A program made the translations under genes and the position numbers. The notes below the pieces were generated by a model, which was not told where the DNA came from, did not search any database, and worked only from the letters and a program-made list of their open reading frames with translations. A stretch of DNA of 64,000 bases from JBICHN01 sp043101845 (GTDB lineage: Bacteria; Planctomycetota; Phycisphaerae; Phycisphaerales; UBA5793): assembly GCA_043101845.1 (NCBI GenBank), contig JBICHN010000011.1:1550001-1614000 (forward strand). Direction: 5' to 3'. Positions 35,569 to 44,293 of this stretch are shown in pieces (the stretch's first letter is position 1; each line of letters opens with the position of its first letter).

Positions 35569-37149
35569 TCAGTTGATCGTCGTCGCAACGACATTCGTCG
35601 TGTTGTCGATCTCCGCCGCCTGAATCCAGACATTGAGTCCGGCGCCGGCGGGCGGGATGGTTGTCGAGATGTCCGCGAACCCGGTTCCATCGGCGGTCGC
35701 CGAACCACCGAGGCGGGGTCGGTCAAGATCGAGCGTGACATTGAGGGCCGGCACGAAGGTGCTGCCGAGGCCGGTGAGGCTGTACACGAAGTACACCTCG
35801 CCGTTCGGGGTAGCTCCGTTGACCCGAAGCGTCGCGTCCGAGCCGGCGATCAGCGGGTCGACATCAAGCGTAAAGGGCGTTCCGACCAGCGAGAGCGAGC
35901 CGAACACATTGATACGGCCGTACCCGTAGGTGTCGTCGATTCCGCTCGACCCCAGATCATCAACGCCGTTCTTGAGCAGGTCTTCGACCTCATCCGGCGT
36001 AAGCGCGGGATTGCTCGAGAAGAGCAGGCCGCAGAGTCCCGCGGTGAGCGGGCAGGAGAAGCTCGTGCCGCTCGCGGGTCCGTACGAGCTGTCGCTGCTG
36101 TAGCTCGCCGTGTAGACATTGTTACCCGGCGCCGTCACATCGACGAAGATGCCGTAGTTCGACCACCCCGTCTTCACATCGTTCTCGTCCGTAGCGCCGA
36201 CGACGATGATGTCGTCCGCGTCGCGATCGTTGAGCGTGAGGTTGCGACCCTCATTGCCGGCCGCCCAGACGAGGAGTCCGCCGATCGACTTGATGTAGGT
36301 CGCGGTCGTCAGGTTCGACGAGGCGTCCACGCCGCTGTAACTCACGCTGGCGACGCGATCGCCCGCTTCGACGGCGGTGCGGGCGCCGTGCTGAATCCAG
36401 CTGTAGGTCGAACCGCCGGAGGTGTAGTTGCTCACCCGAACCATGCGATGGCTCAGGTCCCAGCCGACGCCGGCGATGCCGACGCCGTTGTCGCCATTCG
36501 CCGCGGCGCACCCGCTCGTCGCGGTTCCATGGCCGTTGATGTCGACGATCTGGCCACCCTGGCTCTCCCAGAGCTGATCGACCGAGTTGTAGCCTTCGAG
36601 GCGGTGAAGCTGGAAGTCCTCGTGCGTCGTTCGGATGCCGGTGTCGCAGATCGCGACGGACACGCTCGGGTTTCCGGTATGGATGTCCCAGCCGTCACAG
36701 GACTGCATGCGATCGGCGTTGTGGTGCCACTGGCTGCCGAGCTGGCTGTCATCGGGACAATCGAGCGGGAAGACGATGTAGTCCGGCTCGACATACTGGA
36801 AGACACCGCTCGGAAGCAGTCGGTTGGCAAGATCGTTCTCTGTCATCCCGCCGGGAACACGAACGATGTACTCGTCTGTCTGCCAGACATAGTGCAGGAC
36901 CTCGAGATCGGCGACGATCACGCGGGCCACCCGCATCCGCTCGGCCGCGGCGGCGGGGGAGAGGCCCTCACGCTCCCAGTCGGCGATCTGCACCGGCCGG
37001 ACGATCATCTGTCCGGAGAACTCCTTCACCCCGGGAATCTCGACATATTCCGACGCCCCGGCCATGGCGGGACCATTCTCAGCGATCGCCGACGCCCCTC
37101 CGAGCGAAACGGCGCCGATCGCAATCAGGCAGCTGCGGCCCAGATTCAT
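35569..37149 (-). CDS. Secreted subtilisin-like protease (S8) with C-terminal domain
   Basis: 526 residues. Signal peptide, then an inhibitor-like propeptide (about 25-140, ending YVEPDYIVFPLD). Catalytic triad: Asp in SVAICDTGIRTTHEDF, His in INGHGTATSGC, Ser in ASGTSFSCPLTAG; the oxyanion Asn is in VWAAGNEG. After the protease domain, about 95 residues form the shared tail: GEVYFVYSLTGLGSTFVP, LNVTLDLDRPRLGGSA, NVWIQAAEI. GAGGAG lies eight bases before the ATG at 37149. Extracellular or cell-surface proteolysis; processing is probably autocatalytic, as in the family. Confidence 0.93.
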   Translation of the reverse strand: MNLGRSCLIAIGAVSLGGASAIAENGPAMAGASEYVEIPGVKEFSGQMIVRPVQIADWEREGLSPAAAAERMRVARVIVADLEVLHYVWQTDEYIVRVPGGMTENDLANRLLPSGVFQYVEPDYIVFPLDCPDDSQLGSQWHHNADRMQSCDGWDIHTGNPSVSVAICDTGIRTTHEDFQLHRLEGYNSVDQLWESQGGQIVDINGHGTATSGCAAANGDNGVGIAGVGWDLSHRMVRVSNYTSGGSTYSWIQHGARTAVEAGDRVASVSYSGVDASSNLTTATYIKSIGGLLVWAAGNEGRNLTLNDRDADDIIVVGATDENDVKTGWSNYGIFVDVTAPGNNVYTASYSSDSSYGPASGTSFSCPLTAGLCGLLFSSNPALTPDEVEDLLKNGVDDLGSSGIDDTYGYGRINVFGSLSLVGTPFTLDVDPLIAGSDATLRVNGATPNGEVYFVYSLTGLGSTFVPALNVTLDLDRPRLGGSATADGTGFADISTTIPPAGAGLNVWIQAAEIDNTTNVVATTIN

Positions 37150-37418
37150 CGTGAATCTCCTCTTCTACTTCTTCTCGTGGTCGATACGGTGACGGTGTGA
37201 CGATGAACGAGGGCCGAGCGAACGGCACGGACCCCGAAACCCTCCCCGGCGCGCGGCGAGGGCTCTCAATGGAGCCTTCTCCGTCTCACTAATGTTGGCA
37301 TCCTACCGGAATATTCCGCGAATCACACCGGGAATCCGCGAAGCGCGGTGAGTCGCTTCGATCTTCGGCCGACGCGTTCATACCGTCACCGTCATCCCGA
37401 GTGGCGATGGAGAGGATC

Positions 37419-38432
37419 ATGCGGATCGCCGTTTTCAGCGCTCGTTCCTACGACCGTGAGTATTTCGACGCCGCGAACGAGAAGGGCCGTGGCCACGAAC
37501 TGGTGTACTTCGAGACCCGGCTCGAGGCGCGGACCGCGGATCTCGCCGCGGGATTCAAGGGCGTCTGCGCCTTCGTAAACGACACGCTCGACGCGGGGAC
37601 GCTCGAGACGCTCGAGAAACACGGCGTTCGAGCGGTGGCGTTGCGTTCGGCGGGGTTCAATCATGTCGACCTGTCCGCCGCCGAACGGCTGGGTATCCGC
37701 GTGGTTCGTGTGCCCGCCTACTCACCCCACGCGGTCGCGGAGCACACCGTCGCGCTCATGCTCACGCTCAATCGTCGCATTCACCGCGCGCATGCCCGCG
37801 TGCGCGAGGGCAATTTCTCGCTCGAAGGCCTCGTCGGATTCGATCTCCACGGACGGACGGTGGGGATCGTCGGCGCCGGAAAGATCGGCCGTCTGGTGGC
37901 GCGGATCATGCTCGGATTCGGATGCCGGGTCCTCGCGTATGACCTCGCTCCCGATCCGGAACTCCGGGACGCCGGGGTGGAGTTCGTCCCACTTGATGCG
38001 CTCTGGTCCGGGTCGGACATCATCACGCTGCATTGTCCCCTTACGCCGGATACGCATCACCTCGTTGACGCGCCGGCGCTCGGGCGGATGAAGCCGGGCG
38101 TGATGCTCATCAATACGAGTCGCGGCGGGGTGATCGATACCCGCGCGGTGATCGACGGGCTCAAATCGGGCCAGATCGGATACCTCGGCATCGATGTGTA
38201 TGAAGAGGAAGGCGATGTCTTCTTCCGCGACCTTTCGGATCGCGTGATACAGGACGATGCGCTGGCCCGTCTTCTCACCTTTCCGAATGTGCTCGTCACG
38301 GGCCATCAGGGCTTCTTTACCACGGAAGCGCTGACCAGTATCGCCGAAACGACGCTCGAGAACCTCACGAAACTCGAGTCGGGAGCACCGTGTGCGAATG
38401 AACTGAAGGCGAGCGAACTCCTCAACTCATGA
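37419..38432 (+). CDS. ldhA: D-lactate / 2-hydroxyacid dehydrogenase
   Basis: 337 residues, closest in pattern to bacterial fermentative D-lactate dehydrogenase LdhA. NAD-binding GIVGAGKIGRLVARIM; catalytic Arg in INTSRGGVIDTRAV, Glu in DVYEEEGDVFF and His in VTGHQGFFT. The N-terminus MRIAVFSARSYDREYFD and the long EEEGDVFFRDLSD segment are LdhA-like. GGAGAGG lies four bases before the ATG at 37419. Its last six bases overlap the end of the convergent cupin gene. Confidence 0.9.
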   Translation: MRIAVFSARSYDREYFDAANEKGRGHELVYFETRLEARTADLAAGFKGVCAFVNDTLDAGTLETLEKHGVRAVALRSAGFNHVDLSAAERLGIRVVRVPAYSPHAVAEHTVALMLTLNRRIHRAHARVREGNFSLEGLVGFDLHGRTVGIVGAGKIGRLVARIMLGFGCRVLAYDLAPDPELRDAGVEFVPLDALWSGSDIITLHCPLTPDTHHLVDAPALGRMKPGVMLINTSRGGVIDTRAVIDGLKSGQIGYLGIDVYEEEGDVFFRDLSDRVIQDDALARLLTFPNVLVTGHQGFFTTEALTSIAETTLENLTKLESGAPCANELKASELLNS

Positions 38433-38813
38433 TTCGTCGCACAGCCGCTCGAGGCGGTTCAGTGTTCGTTCATTCTCGACATTGCCCGTGTTCCGAGTCT
38501 CCGCCGGCTCGAAGAGAAGGACCTCCGCCTCGGGTCGAGCGACGGGCCGATGCTCCACGCCGCGCGGCACGATGATGAACTCACCCGGTTCGAGGTCGAC
38601 GGCCCCGTCCCGAAATTCGAGGGTCAATCGGCCCTTCACTATGAGGAACAGTTCGTCCTCGTGCTCATGGGAATGCCAGATGAATGGCCCCTCGAGCTTG
38701 GCGAGTCGAACATGCTGCCCATTCAGTTCGCCAACCACTTTCGGTGTCCAGTACTCGTTGAACGCCCCGAATCGGTCGGCCAGGTTCACCTTGGATGGCG
38801 GTGACGAACTCAT
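38427..38813 (-). CDS. Cupin-domain protein
   Basis: 128 residues, a single cupin barrel. Metal-binding motif 1 is WHSHEHEDELFLIVKG (three His and a Glu), motif 2 is PGEFIIVPRGVEHRP. Last gene of a five-gene leftward operon; its start overlaps the DinB stop (ATGA at 38810-38813). The substrate is not predictable. Confidence 0.88.
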   Translation of the reverse strand: MSSSPPSKVNLADRFGAFNEYWTPKVVGELNGQHVRLAKLEGPFIWHSHEHEDELFLIVKGRLTLEFRDGAVDLEPGEFIIVPRGVEHRPVARPEAEVLLFEPAETRNTGNVENERTLNRLERLCDES

Positions 38814-39328
38814 GATTGCTCTCCGTGAGCGGCGTTCAGATAGCGCTCGAGTTGCTCGAGGTGCGCCAGATCATGACCGGCGTGCGTCATTCGCAGGAGG
38901 CTGAGGGTTTCCAGGGCGCCGTCCGACCGCGTCACGGGATCGTCGAGTCGACCCTCCGGAAGAATGCGCCAGAGGGAAAGGGTGTCGGCGCGAAGACTCT
39001 CGAAGGTTTCGAGCAGGCGCGAGAGGCTGCGCCCGTCCTCGCCACGGCAGGCGATCCACCGCTCCTGCGGATATCCGTCAATTCGTGCTGCGCCTTCGAG
39101 AATGACGCGTCGAAGCCGGTACGCCATAACCACCTCATGGTCGACGAGGTGCGTCACGATCTCACGCGGCGCCCACTTCGACGGAAACGGTTGCGTCCGC
39201 CAGACCACAGCCGGATAGGTGAGCGCCAGGTGGTGCAGACGACTGGGTGTGGTCTCGAGCACCGCAAAGTGATCTCGAGTTCCTACGAGGGCGGCCATTC
39301 GCGCGTGATAGGCCGCGCGTTCCGTCAT
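38810..39328 (-). CDS. DinB/YfiT-like metal-binding four-helix protein
   Basis: 172 residues of the DinB superfamily. The metal-ligand His are in ETVTHLVDHEVVMAYRL-type position (here PREIVTHLVDHEVVMAYRL) and THAGHDLAHLEQLERYL near the end. The family includes thiol-dependent transferases; the reaction here is unknown. Start and stop overlap both neighbours (ATGA at 39325-39328 and 38810-38813). Confidence 0.85.
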   Translation of the reverse strand: MTERAAYHARMAALVGTRDHFAVLETTPSRLHHLALTYPAVVWRTQPFPSKWAPREIVTHLVDHEVVMAYRLRRVILEGAARIDGYPQERWIACRGEDGRSLSRLLETFESLRADTLSLWRILPEGRLDDPVTRSDGALETLSLLRMTHAGHDLAHLEQLERYLNAAHGEQS

Positions 39329-39651
39329 GGATCGACCTTGAGTGGCGCAAAGTGTGCGAACATCTCAGATGATTCGTCGAGGCGAGCGAGCGGCACGCAC
39401 TCGCAGGCCTCGAAGAACCGATCCCACATCGCCCGAACGACGGGGTCTTCGTGCGCGCGATCTACGGCATCGGATGATTTCCACTCGAAGACCTCCACGA
39501 TCGTTCCGTCCCTCGCCTCCATGGTGACTGCGGCGCGATCGGTAACCAGACCCTGACGGCGCAGCGTCGGCATGTGTTCCCGGACGACCGCGAGAAGGTC
39601 ATCCTTCTTCCCGGGTTTCGGTCGGTACGCCGCGATGACCATAAGTCCCAT
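39325..39651 (-). CDS. Antibiotic biosynthesis monooxygenase-like (ABM) protein
   Basis: 108 residues from the ATG at 39651, chosen for GGAGGAT five bases upstream. One ferredoxin-like ABM domain: VIAAYRPKPGKKDDLLAVVREH, then IVEVFEWKSSDAVDRAHEDPVV (each a part of the fold). Such dimeric proteins act on small aromatic or oxidised molecules or degrade heme, and cannot be resolved further. Third gene of the operon. Confidence 0.75.
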   Translation of the reverse strand: MGLMVIAAYRPKPGKKDDLLAVVREHMPTLRRQGLVTDRAAVTMEARDGTIVEVFEWKSSDAVDRAHEDPVVRAMWDRFFEACECVPLARLDESSEMFAHFAPLKVDP

Positions 39652-39668
39652 GTTGATCCTCCGTCCGG

Positions 39669-40421
39669 TCACTCCAACCCGCGGCCGATCCGGCGCAAGG
39701 TGCGCGCCTCCGCCAGAATCTCATTCAATAATGGGCGAATGGTCGCGTCGCGGGCAAACGATCGCGACACCAGGGTCGCTTCATCGCGATCGTCGCCGAG
39801 TCCAGCGGATTGCGACGCCCGAAGTCTGGCGAGAATCGTGTCGCGAATCTCTTCCGCGTTGCGCAGCCCTTCGAGGATGCCCTGATGCCTCGTCGCGCCT
39901 GATTCCTCCGATCCGCCGCCGCCGGCGGTCTCGACGACAATGGTCTTGAGACCGAAGAATCGTTGCAATGGACCCTGTGTGATCTTGATGTTCTGCACAT
40001 TCTCGAAGGTGATCGTCATCTCGTGAATGGTCCAGATTCCCCGGCGGATGCGCAGACTCCGCTCGGTCATGACATACCAGGTGGTGTCATAACGAAGATG
40101 GATCGCGATGTATGCGAGGATGTCCGGAACGACGGCGACGATCGCGGCGGGAATGAAAAGCGCCGCGCCGAGCGGCGGAATGTTTACGGTAACGAAGAGC
40201 CACGCGATCGCGATGGCGCCGTCAATGAGGAACAGCCAGATCCAGAACTGGAGCTTGAGGTACTTGAGAAAGCCCGGCGCCGGCTGGAACTGAACGAGGT
40301 GTTCCGACGGGCGAACGGGGAGTGTTGGAGGCGCTTCCGGAACACGAAACCACTCGACGAGTTTCGCCCAGATTCCCCGGTAGAGCCAGGCGCCGGCTCG
40401 TTCTGCGGCGACACGGGTCAT
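39669..40421 (-). CDS. Membrane protein with bacterial PH domain (bPH2)
   Basis: 250 residues. Two membrane segments (LQFWIWLFLIDGAIAIAWLF and LFIPAAIVAVVPDILAYIAI) precede a bPH2 domain: YDTTWYVMTERSLRIRRGIW, MTITFENVQNIKITQGPLQ, FGLKTIVVETAG. Resembles YdbS/YdbT proteins, which occur as adjacent pairs. Its start overlaps the stop of the other PH-domain gene (ATGA at 40418-40421). Confidence 0.85.
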   Translation of the reverse strand: MTRVAAERAGAWLYRGIWAKLVEWFRVPEAPPTLPVRPSEHLVQFQPAPGFLKYLKLQFWIWLFLIDGAIAIAWLFVTVNIPPLGAALFIPAAIVAVVPDILAYIAIHLRYDTTWYVMTERSLRIRRGIWTIHEMTITFENVQNIKITQGPLQRFFGLKTIVVETAGGGGSEESGATRHQGILEGLRNAEEIRDTILARLRASQSAGLGDDRDEATLVSRSFARDATIRPLLNEILAEARTLRRIGRGLE

Positions 40422-40999
40422 GGGGTCGCCTCATCCGTCGTTGCGCGGGCTGAATTCAGGGCGCGCAGTTCGTCGCGAATCGCAGTGAGCAGACCTTCGA
40501 TCGAGTCCTCTTTTGTTGTATCGGCCGATGAACCGACTTCGTCCTCGTCGGTCCGGGCGCCGCGCATCTTCGAATAGAGAAAGTCGCGGAGCCGCTCCGG
40601 ATGTCGAACGCCCTCGATCGACATTTCAACCGCCGAGGCGCCCGACGCGGTCTGAATCGCCACGGACGCGAGTCCGAGCCAGCGCTGGACGAGATTGCGG
40701 GTGACATGGATGTCCTGAATACGCCGGTAGGTGAGGTAGATTTCTCTGCGGAAGAAGACGCCCCATGACATCGAGACGCCCTCATCGTCGATCTCGTAAC
40801 GGAGGGTCCGGTACTTCAGATAGCAGGGGATGAACACGAACGGAAAAAACACGACGCCAAAGCACGACACGATGATGTAGTAGACGAGCAACGCTTCGTC
40901 CGGGCGCGTGATCATTCGAGGGTCCACGGATTCGTCCTGCTCCGCTGGTCGCGCCACTGCCACACTCCCGGATCCGTCGGCGACATTGCGTCCGTTCAT
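40418..40999 (-). CDS. Membrane protein with bacterial PH domain (bPH2), first gene of operon
   Basis: 193 residues. A hydrophobic pair (LLVYYIIVSCFGVVFFPFVF) then a bPH2 domain (LRYEIDDEGVSMSWGVFF, IYLTYRRIQDIHVTRN, LGLASVAIQTASG). Pairs with the following bPH2 gene. First of five genes that overlap by start and stop codons or are 17 bases apart, so the promoter should lie right of 40999. Confidence 0.85.
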   Translation of the reverse strand: MNGRNVADGSGSVAVARPAEQDESVDPRMITRPDEALLVYYIIVSCFGVVFFPFVFIPCYLKYRTLRYEIDDEGVSMSWGVFFRREIYLTYRRIQDIHVTRNLVQRWLGLASVAIQTASGASAVEMSIEGVRHPERLRDFLYSKMRGARTDEDEVGSSADTTKEDSIEGLLTAIRDELRALNSARATTDEATP

Positions 41000-41076
41000 C
41001 TTACCTCATTGGTTGTTCGTCACAGCGGCTTTCGCGCGGGGGACCGAGGTTGTACAAGGATGTCCAGATCGTTTCG

Positions 41077-42282
41077 TCACCGGGTCGAGTTCGGAGAAGC
41101 GGGGCCGATGTCATGCCGGCGGCGTGACACGACAAGACGATCTCCGAGCGGTCGCTTCTTTCGAAATCCGAGGAGATGGAAGATCTCGTAGGTGAACCAT
41201 CGGGCGACGAGCGGATCGACGACCAGACTGTCCGGATCGTGCGGTTTCCTCGTTACGCCCGGCAATGCGCCCGCGAGTTCGCCTACTCCAAGCCGTCGCA
41301 GAATCGACGAAATCCCGAGCCAGAGTGGACGAACCCGGCGTCCGAGAAAGAACCCGTCGCTCCCTTCGGGTTGATAGAGGGGGAGGAGCACCACACCAGA
41401 TTCCCGTGCGAGGATGCGTCCGAAACGATCCGTCGCAAGCGCTTCGCCGACGCGGACCGGCGTGAAGTTCGCGTAGCCGGGATTCATGGAGAACTCATCG
41501 TCGGGCGTCACGCCTCGACGATAACGAACTTCGACGAATGACGGGAGGCCGCGCGTCGCCGCACGGAGAAGATCTATCGGCGGCGCCGGTTGCGAGACCC
41601 GCGCCGCGGAGACGAGTCCGCAACCAATCAGCATGTGCAGCAGAAATGCCTCGTGATAGTCGATGGACTTCGGATCGTCGTGCTGCCCCGCTTCGAACCC
41701 GACCGCGACCGGACCGAGGTTGTTGATCCATTCGAGAAGGCCTCCGTCGAGCTGCTCCTCGAGGCCGAGCACGGTGGGGACCGGACAGCGGCGGGCAATC
41801 GCGCGATTGCGAAGGGTGTCGCCGATGAGCGTGAACGGTGGACTCGGCGCCGAGGTCGTGTGCAGGTCAAAGAAATACACCTCTCGACCGGCGGATCGAA
41901 CGAGCCCCTCGAGCAATTCGATCAGTTCGCGCTGTTCACGATCTTCGCATGAAGCGCTCGCCGCTTCACCATTGCGAAGCCGCTCGACGCGATCCTCCGT
42001 CCAGGCGCGATTCAGGTCGAGGTCGATGAACCGTCGCCGCTCGTCCAGCGCAGCGACATTCCCCGCGATCCCCACGAACCGTCCCTTCATCGGGACGCGG
42101 TCGCGTGTAAGTCGAGCGAGTACACGACGAATCGCCTCGACGCCCGCCGGTTCGTTTCCATGCAATCCCGCGACGGCGATGACAAGTCGCCCCTCATCGT
42201 CATCGCCATACGCGCCGACGACATGCCGCGCCGGGTCGCAGAGACCGTCGGCCCCGAGTCGGGCCGCGTCCGAATTTGTCAT
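41077..42282 (-). CDS. Succinylglutamate desuccinylase/aspartoacylase-family zinc hydrolase
   Basis: 401 residues of the AstE/AspA group of M14-like metal-dependent amidohydrolases. Zinc ligands: GLHGNEPAG (His and Glu) and FFDLHTTS (His); also LDLNRAW. It is longer than AstE, with a C-terminal extension of about 100 residues. Eight bases separate it from the upstream glutamate-cysteine ligase-like gene, so they act together: the ligase would make an amide or peptide bond and the hydrolase would cleave one. Substrate unknown. Start at the ATG at 42282; a TTG at 42294 would overlap the upstream gene. Confidence 0.82.
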   Translation of the reverse strand: MTNSDAARLGADGLCDPARHVVGAYGDDDEGRLVIAVAGLHGNEPAGVEAIRRVLARLTRDRVPMKGRFVGIAGNVAALDERRRFIDLDLNRAWTEDRVERLRNGEAASASCEDREQRELIELLEGLVRSAGREVYFFDLHTTSAPSPPFTLIGDTLRNRAIARRCPVPTVLGLEEQLDGGLLEWINNLGPVAVGFEAGQHDDPKSIDYHEAFLLHMLIGCGLVSAARVSQPAPPIDLLRAATRGLPSFVEVRYRRGVTPDDEFSMNPGYANFTPVRVGEALATDRFGRILARESGVVLLPLYQPEGSDGFFLGRRVRPLWLGISSILRRLGVGELAGALPGVTRKPHDPDSLVVDPLVARWFTYEIFHLLGFRKKRPLGDRLVVSRRRHDIGPASPNSTR

Positions 42283-42290
42283 CTCAGGTC

Positions 42291-44204
42291 TCAAGCGTCG
42301 CGAAGCTTCTCTTCGAGCAGTTGGCGGGCGACATCGGTGAAGTCATGTTCCGTGATGATTCCGACGAGTCGATCATCCTTGACGACGGGGAGGCACGCGA
42401 CTCGCTCCCGTCGCATGAGATCGATCGCGTCGATCGTGCGCGTGTCGGGTGCCACGGTAATCGGATTCGTGTGCATGATCTCGCTCACGGCCACCGACAC
42501 GCCGTTCTGTCCGGCTCCGTCGCGTGCGAGCAGCCGGAGCAACGACCGGTACGAGACGATTCCGACAAGATGGCCTTCATCGTCTTCAACGGGGATGTGT
42601 CGAATGTGGGCCCAGTCCATGACACACGCGACGAGATCAACGACCTCATCCTCCGTCACGGTGAACACATCGGTGGTCATGTACTGCGACACCCGCAGGT
42701 AGTTGCGTTCCCATCCGCCGGCGTCGGTGGCGTCCGCCAGGCTCCATTCGCTCACGGGTCGTCCCGCGTGCTGTTGCCGCAACATCGAGCCCATGATGGC
42801 CGTACACCGCTCGCCTCGCGGACGCTCCTTGAGGCGGCTCATCGAGCGGAGCATCCATTGCGCGCCGGTCTGCTCCGAGGCGACGCGTCGCTCGAGCACC
42901 CCGAGGAACCGCTCGATATCACCTGCGTCGATGCCCGAATTCGTCAGACCGTCCCGCGCGATCGGAATGAGTTCTCGGAGGATGAGATCGCGCGCCGGCA
43001 CGGTCTGACCGTCGATCCAGGAGAACTGGGCGCCGAGACCGCGGCGGGCCGCGGCGAGGAAGTTCGTCTTCGCGTCGTCGAAGTCCATCACCCGGGTAAT
43101 GTCGTCGTAGCGACCGAGCAGCCCGCTGATCAGTCCGAACCAGAACGCCGCGTTCGCGACTTCGTCAATCACCGTGGGACCGGCGGGGAGGATCCGGTTT
43201 TCAATGCGCAAATGAGGTTTACCATCCGTTACGCCGTAACAGGGGCGTGTCCACCGGTACACCGTGCCGTTGTGGAGTTGCAAAGCCTCGAGCTTGGGCG
43301 CCCGGCCTTCGGCGAGAACTTTGAATGGATCTTCACGGGTTTCCGACGCGAGCACGACCCGCATGCGCGCGATATCTTCCCGGAAGATCTCGACCGCGGA
43401 CTCGCGCACCCAGTGGTCACCGAAGAAGACACGCGGCTTCCGATCTTCGACATGGGCGCTCGACGACCGAATATCGAGCGCCTGCTGAAACAGGGCGATG
43501 CGGGTTTCCTGCCAGAGTCGCTTGCCGAAGAGGATCGGTGAGTTCACGGCGGCCGCGAGAACGGGTCCCGCGACGGCCTGAGAGAAGTTGTAGAACCGCG
43601 CGAACTCGTCGGCCGCAACCTGAAAGTGAACCTGAAACGAAGTGTTGCACGCTTCGAGCATGACTGAATCATGCTTGATGATGAGCTCGTCCGTTCCAAT
43701 AAACCGGAACTCGTAATCGCTGCCCCGCATTCGGCAGAGCGCCTCGTTGAGCGCGAAGTAGCGGGGCACCGGGGTCATGTTCGAGAGTTCGAGATCAGCC
43801 TTTCCGAGCGTGGGCAGGATTCCGATGAGACCGATCTCGGCCTGCTCTTCGGCGGCCGCGGCTCGGGCCTTCGCGAGAAAGCGATTCAGATCGGACTCCA
43901 TCTGCGATAAGCAGCTTCCGCCGAAGAGCATCGGATCGACATTGAATTCGAGATTGAATCGGGCGAGCTCGGTCGTGTAGTGCTCGTCATCGAGCCGGTC
44001 GAGAACTTCGATCGAACGAGGCGCGGGCTGTCGATTCGCGTCGATCAGGAACATCTCCTGTTCGACGCCGATTCGTCGCACTCCCGACTCGATCTGTCCG
44101 CCGTCAATCATCTGCTCGAGCGCGCGAAGGTCAGCGAGAAGACGCTTGGTGAACGCCCGTCGTTCGTCGAGGTCCCGCGGCTCAGCGCTGTCTTGTCGTC
44201 CCAT
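42291..44204 (-). CDS. Glutamate-cysteine ligase-like (GCS2) enzyme fused to a CBS-domain pair
   Basis: 637 residues. The N-terminal 480 residues are a GCS2/YbdK-type carboxylate-amine ligase: RIGVEQEMFLID, FNLEFNVDPML, ADLELSNMTPVPRYF, FQVHFQVAADEF and LRIENRILPAGPT. The C-terminal 130 residues contain two CBS motifs (YMTTDVFTVTEDEVVDL ... HIRHIPVEDDEGHLVGIVSY and IMHTNPITVAPDTRT ... CLPVVKDDRLVGIITEHD, in parts), which form one adenosine-nucleotide-binding module. The fusion suggests control by ATP/AMP or SAM level. Co-transcribed with the AstE-like hydrolase. Not evidence for glutathione synthesis, since no gshB is near. Confidence 0.87.
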   Translation of the reverse strand: MGRQDSAEPRDLDERRAFTKRLLADLRALEQMIDGGQIESGVRRIGVEQEMFLIDANRQPAPRSIEVLDRLDDEHYTTELARFNLEFNVDPMLFGGSCLSQMESDLNRFLAKARAAAAEEQAEIGLIGILPTLGKADLELSNMTPVPRYFALNEALCRMRGSDYEFRFIGTDELIIKHDSVMLEACNTSFQVHFQVAADEFARFYNFSQAVAGPVLAAAVNSPILFGKRLWQETRIALFQQALDIRSSSAHVEDRKPRVFFGDHWVRESAVEIFREDIARMRVVLASETREDPFKVLAEGRAPKLEALQLHNGTVYRWTRPCYGVTDGKPHLRIENRILPAGPTVIDEVANAAFWFGLISGLLGRYDDITRVMDFDDAKTNFLAAARRGLGAQFSWIDGQTVPARDLILRELIPIARDGLTNSGIDAGDIERFLGVLERRVASEQTGAQWMLRSMSRLKERPRGERCTAIMGSMLRQQHAGRPVSEWSLADATDAGGWERNYLRVSQYMTTDVFTVTEDEVVDLVACVMDWAHIRHIPVEDDEGHLVGIVSYRSLLRLLARDGAGQNGVSVAVSEIMHTNPITVAPDTRTIDAIDLMRRERVACLPVVKDDRLVGIITEHDFTDVARQLLEEKLRDA

Positions 44205-44293
44205 GATTCGGCGGTCGGCGCAATGGAAATCAGTCCGTGCTCAGTGTACGGAAGGGGAGTAGAGGACACAACTTGGAAGGTCACTCGAATCGA

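Noticed and set aside
35563..37200. 545-codon open frame on + strand
   Set aside because: Antisense to the subtilisin gene, whose catalytic triad and signal peptide are unmistakable.
42276..43541. 421-codon open frame on + strand
   Set aside because: Antisense to the GCS2-CBS fusion gene, which has recognisable motifs along its whole length.
42291..44204. Glutathione synthesis gene gshA
   Set aside because: GCS2/YbdK-type ligases are often not true gamma-glutamylcysteine synthetases, there is no gshB, and the partner is a hydrolase.
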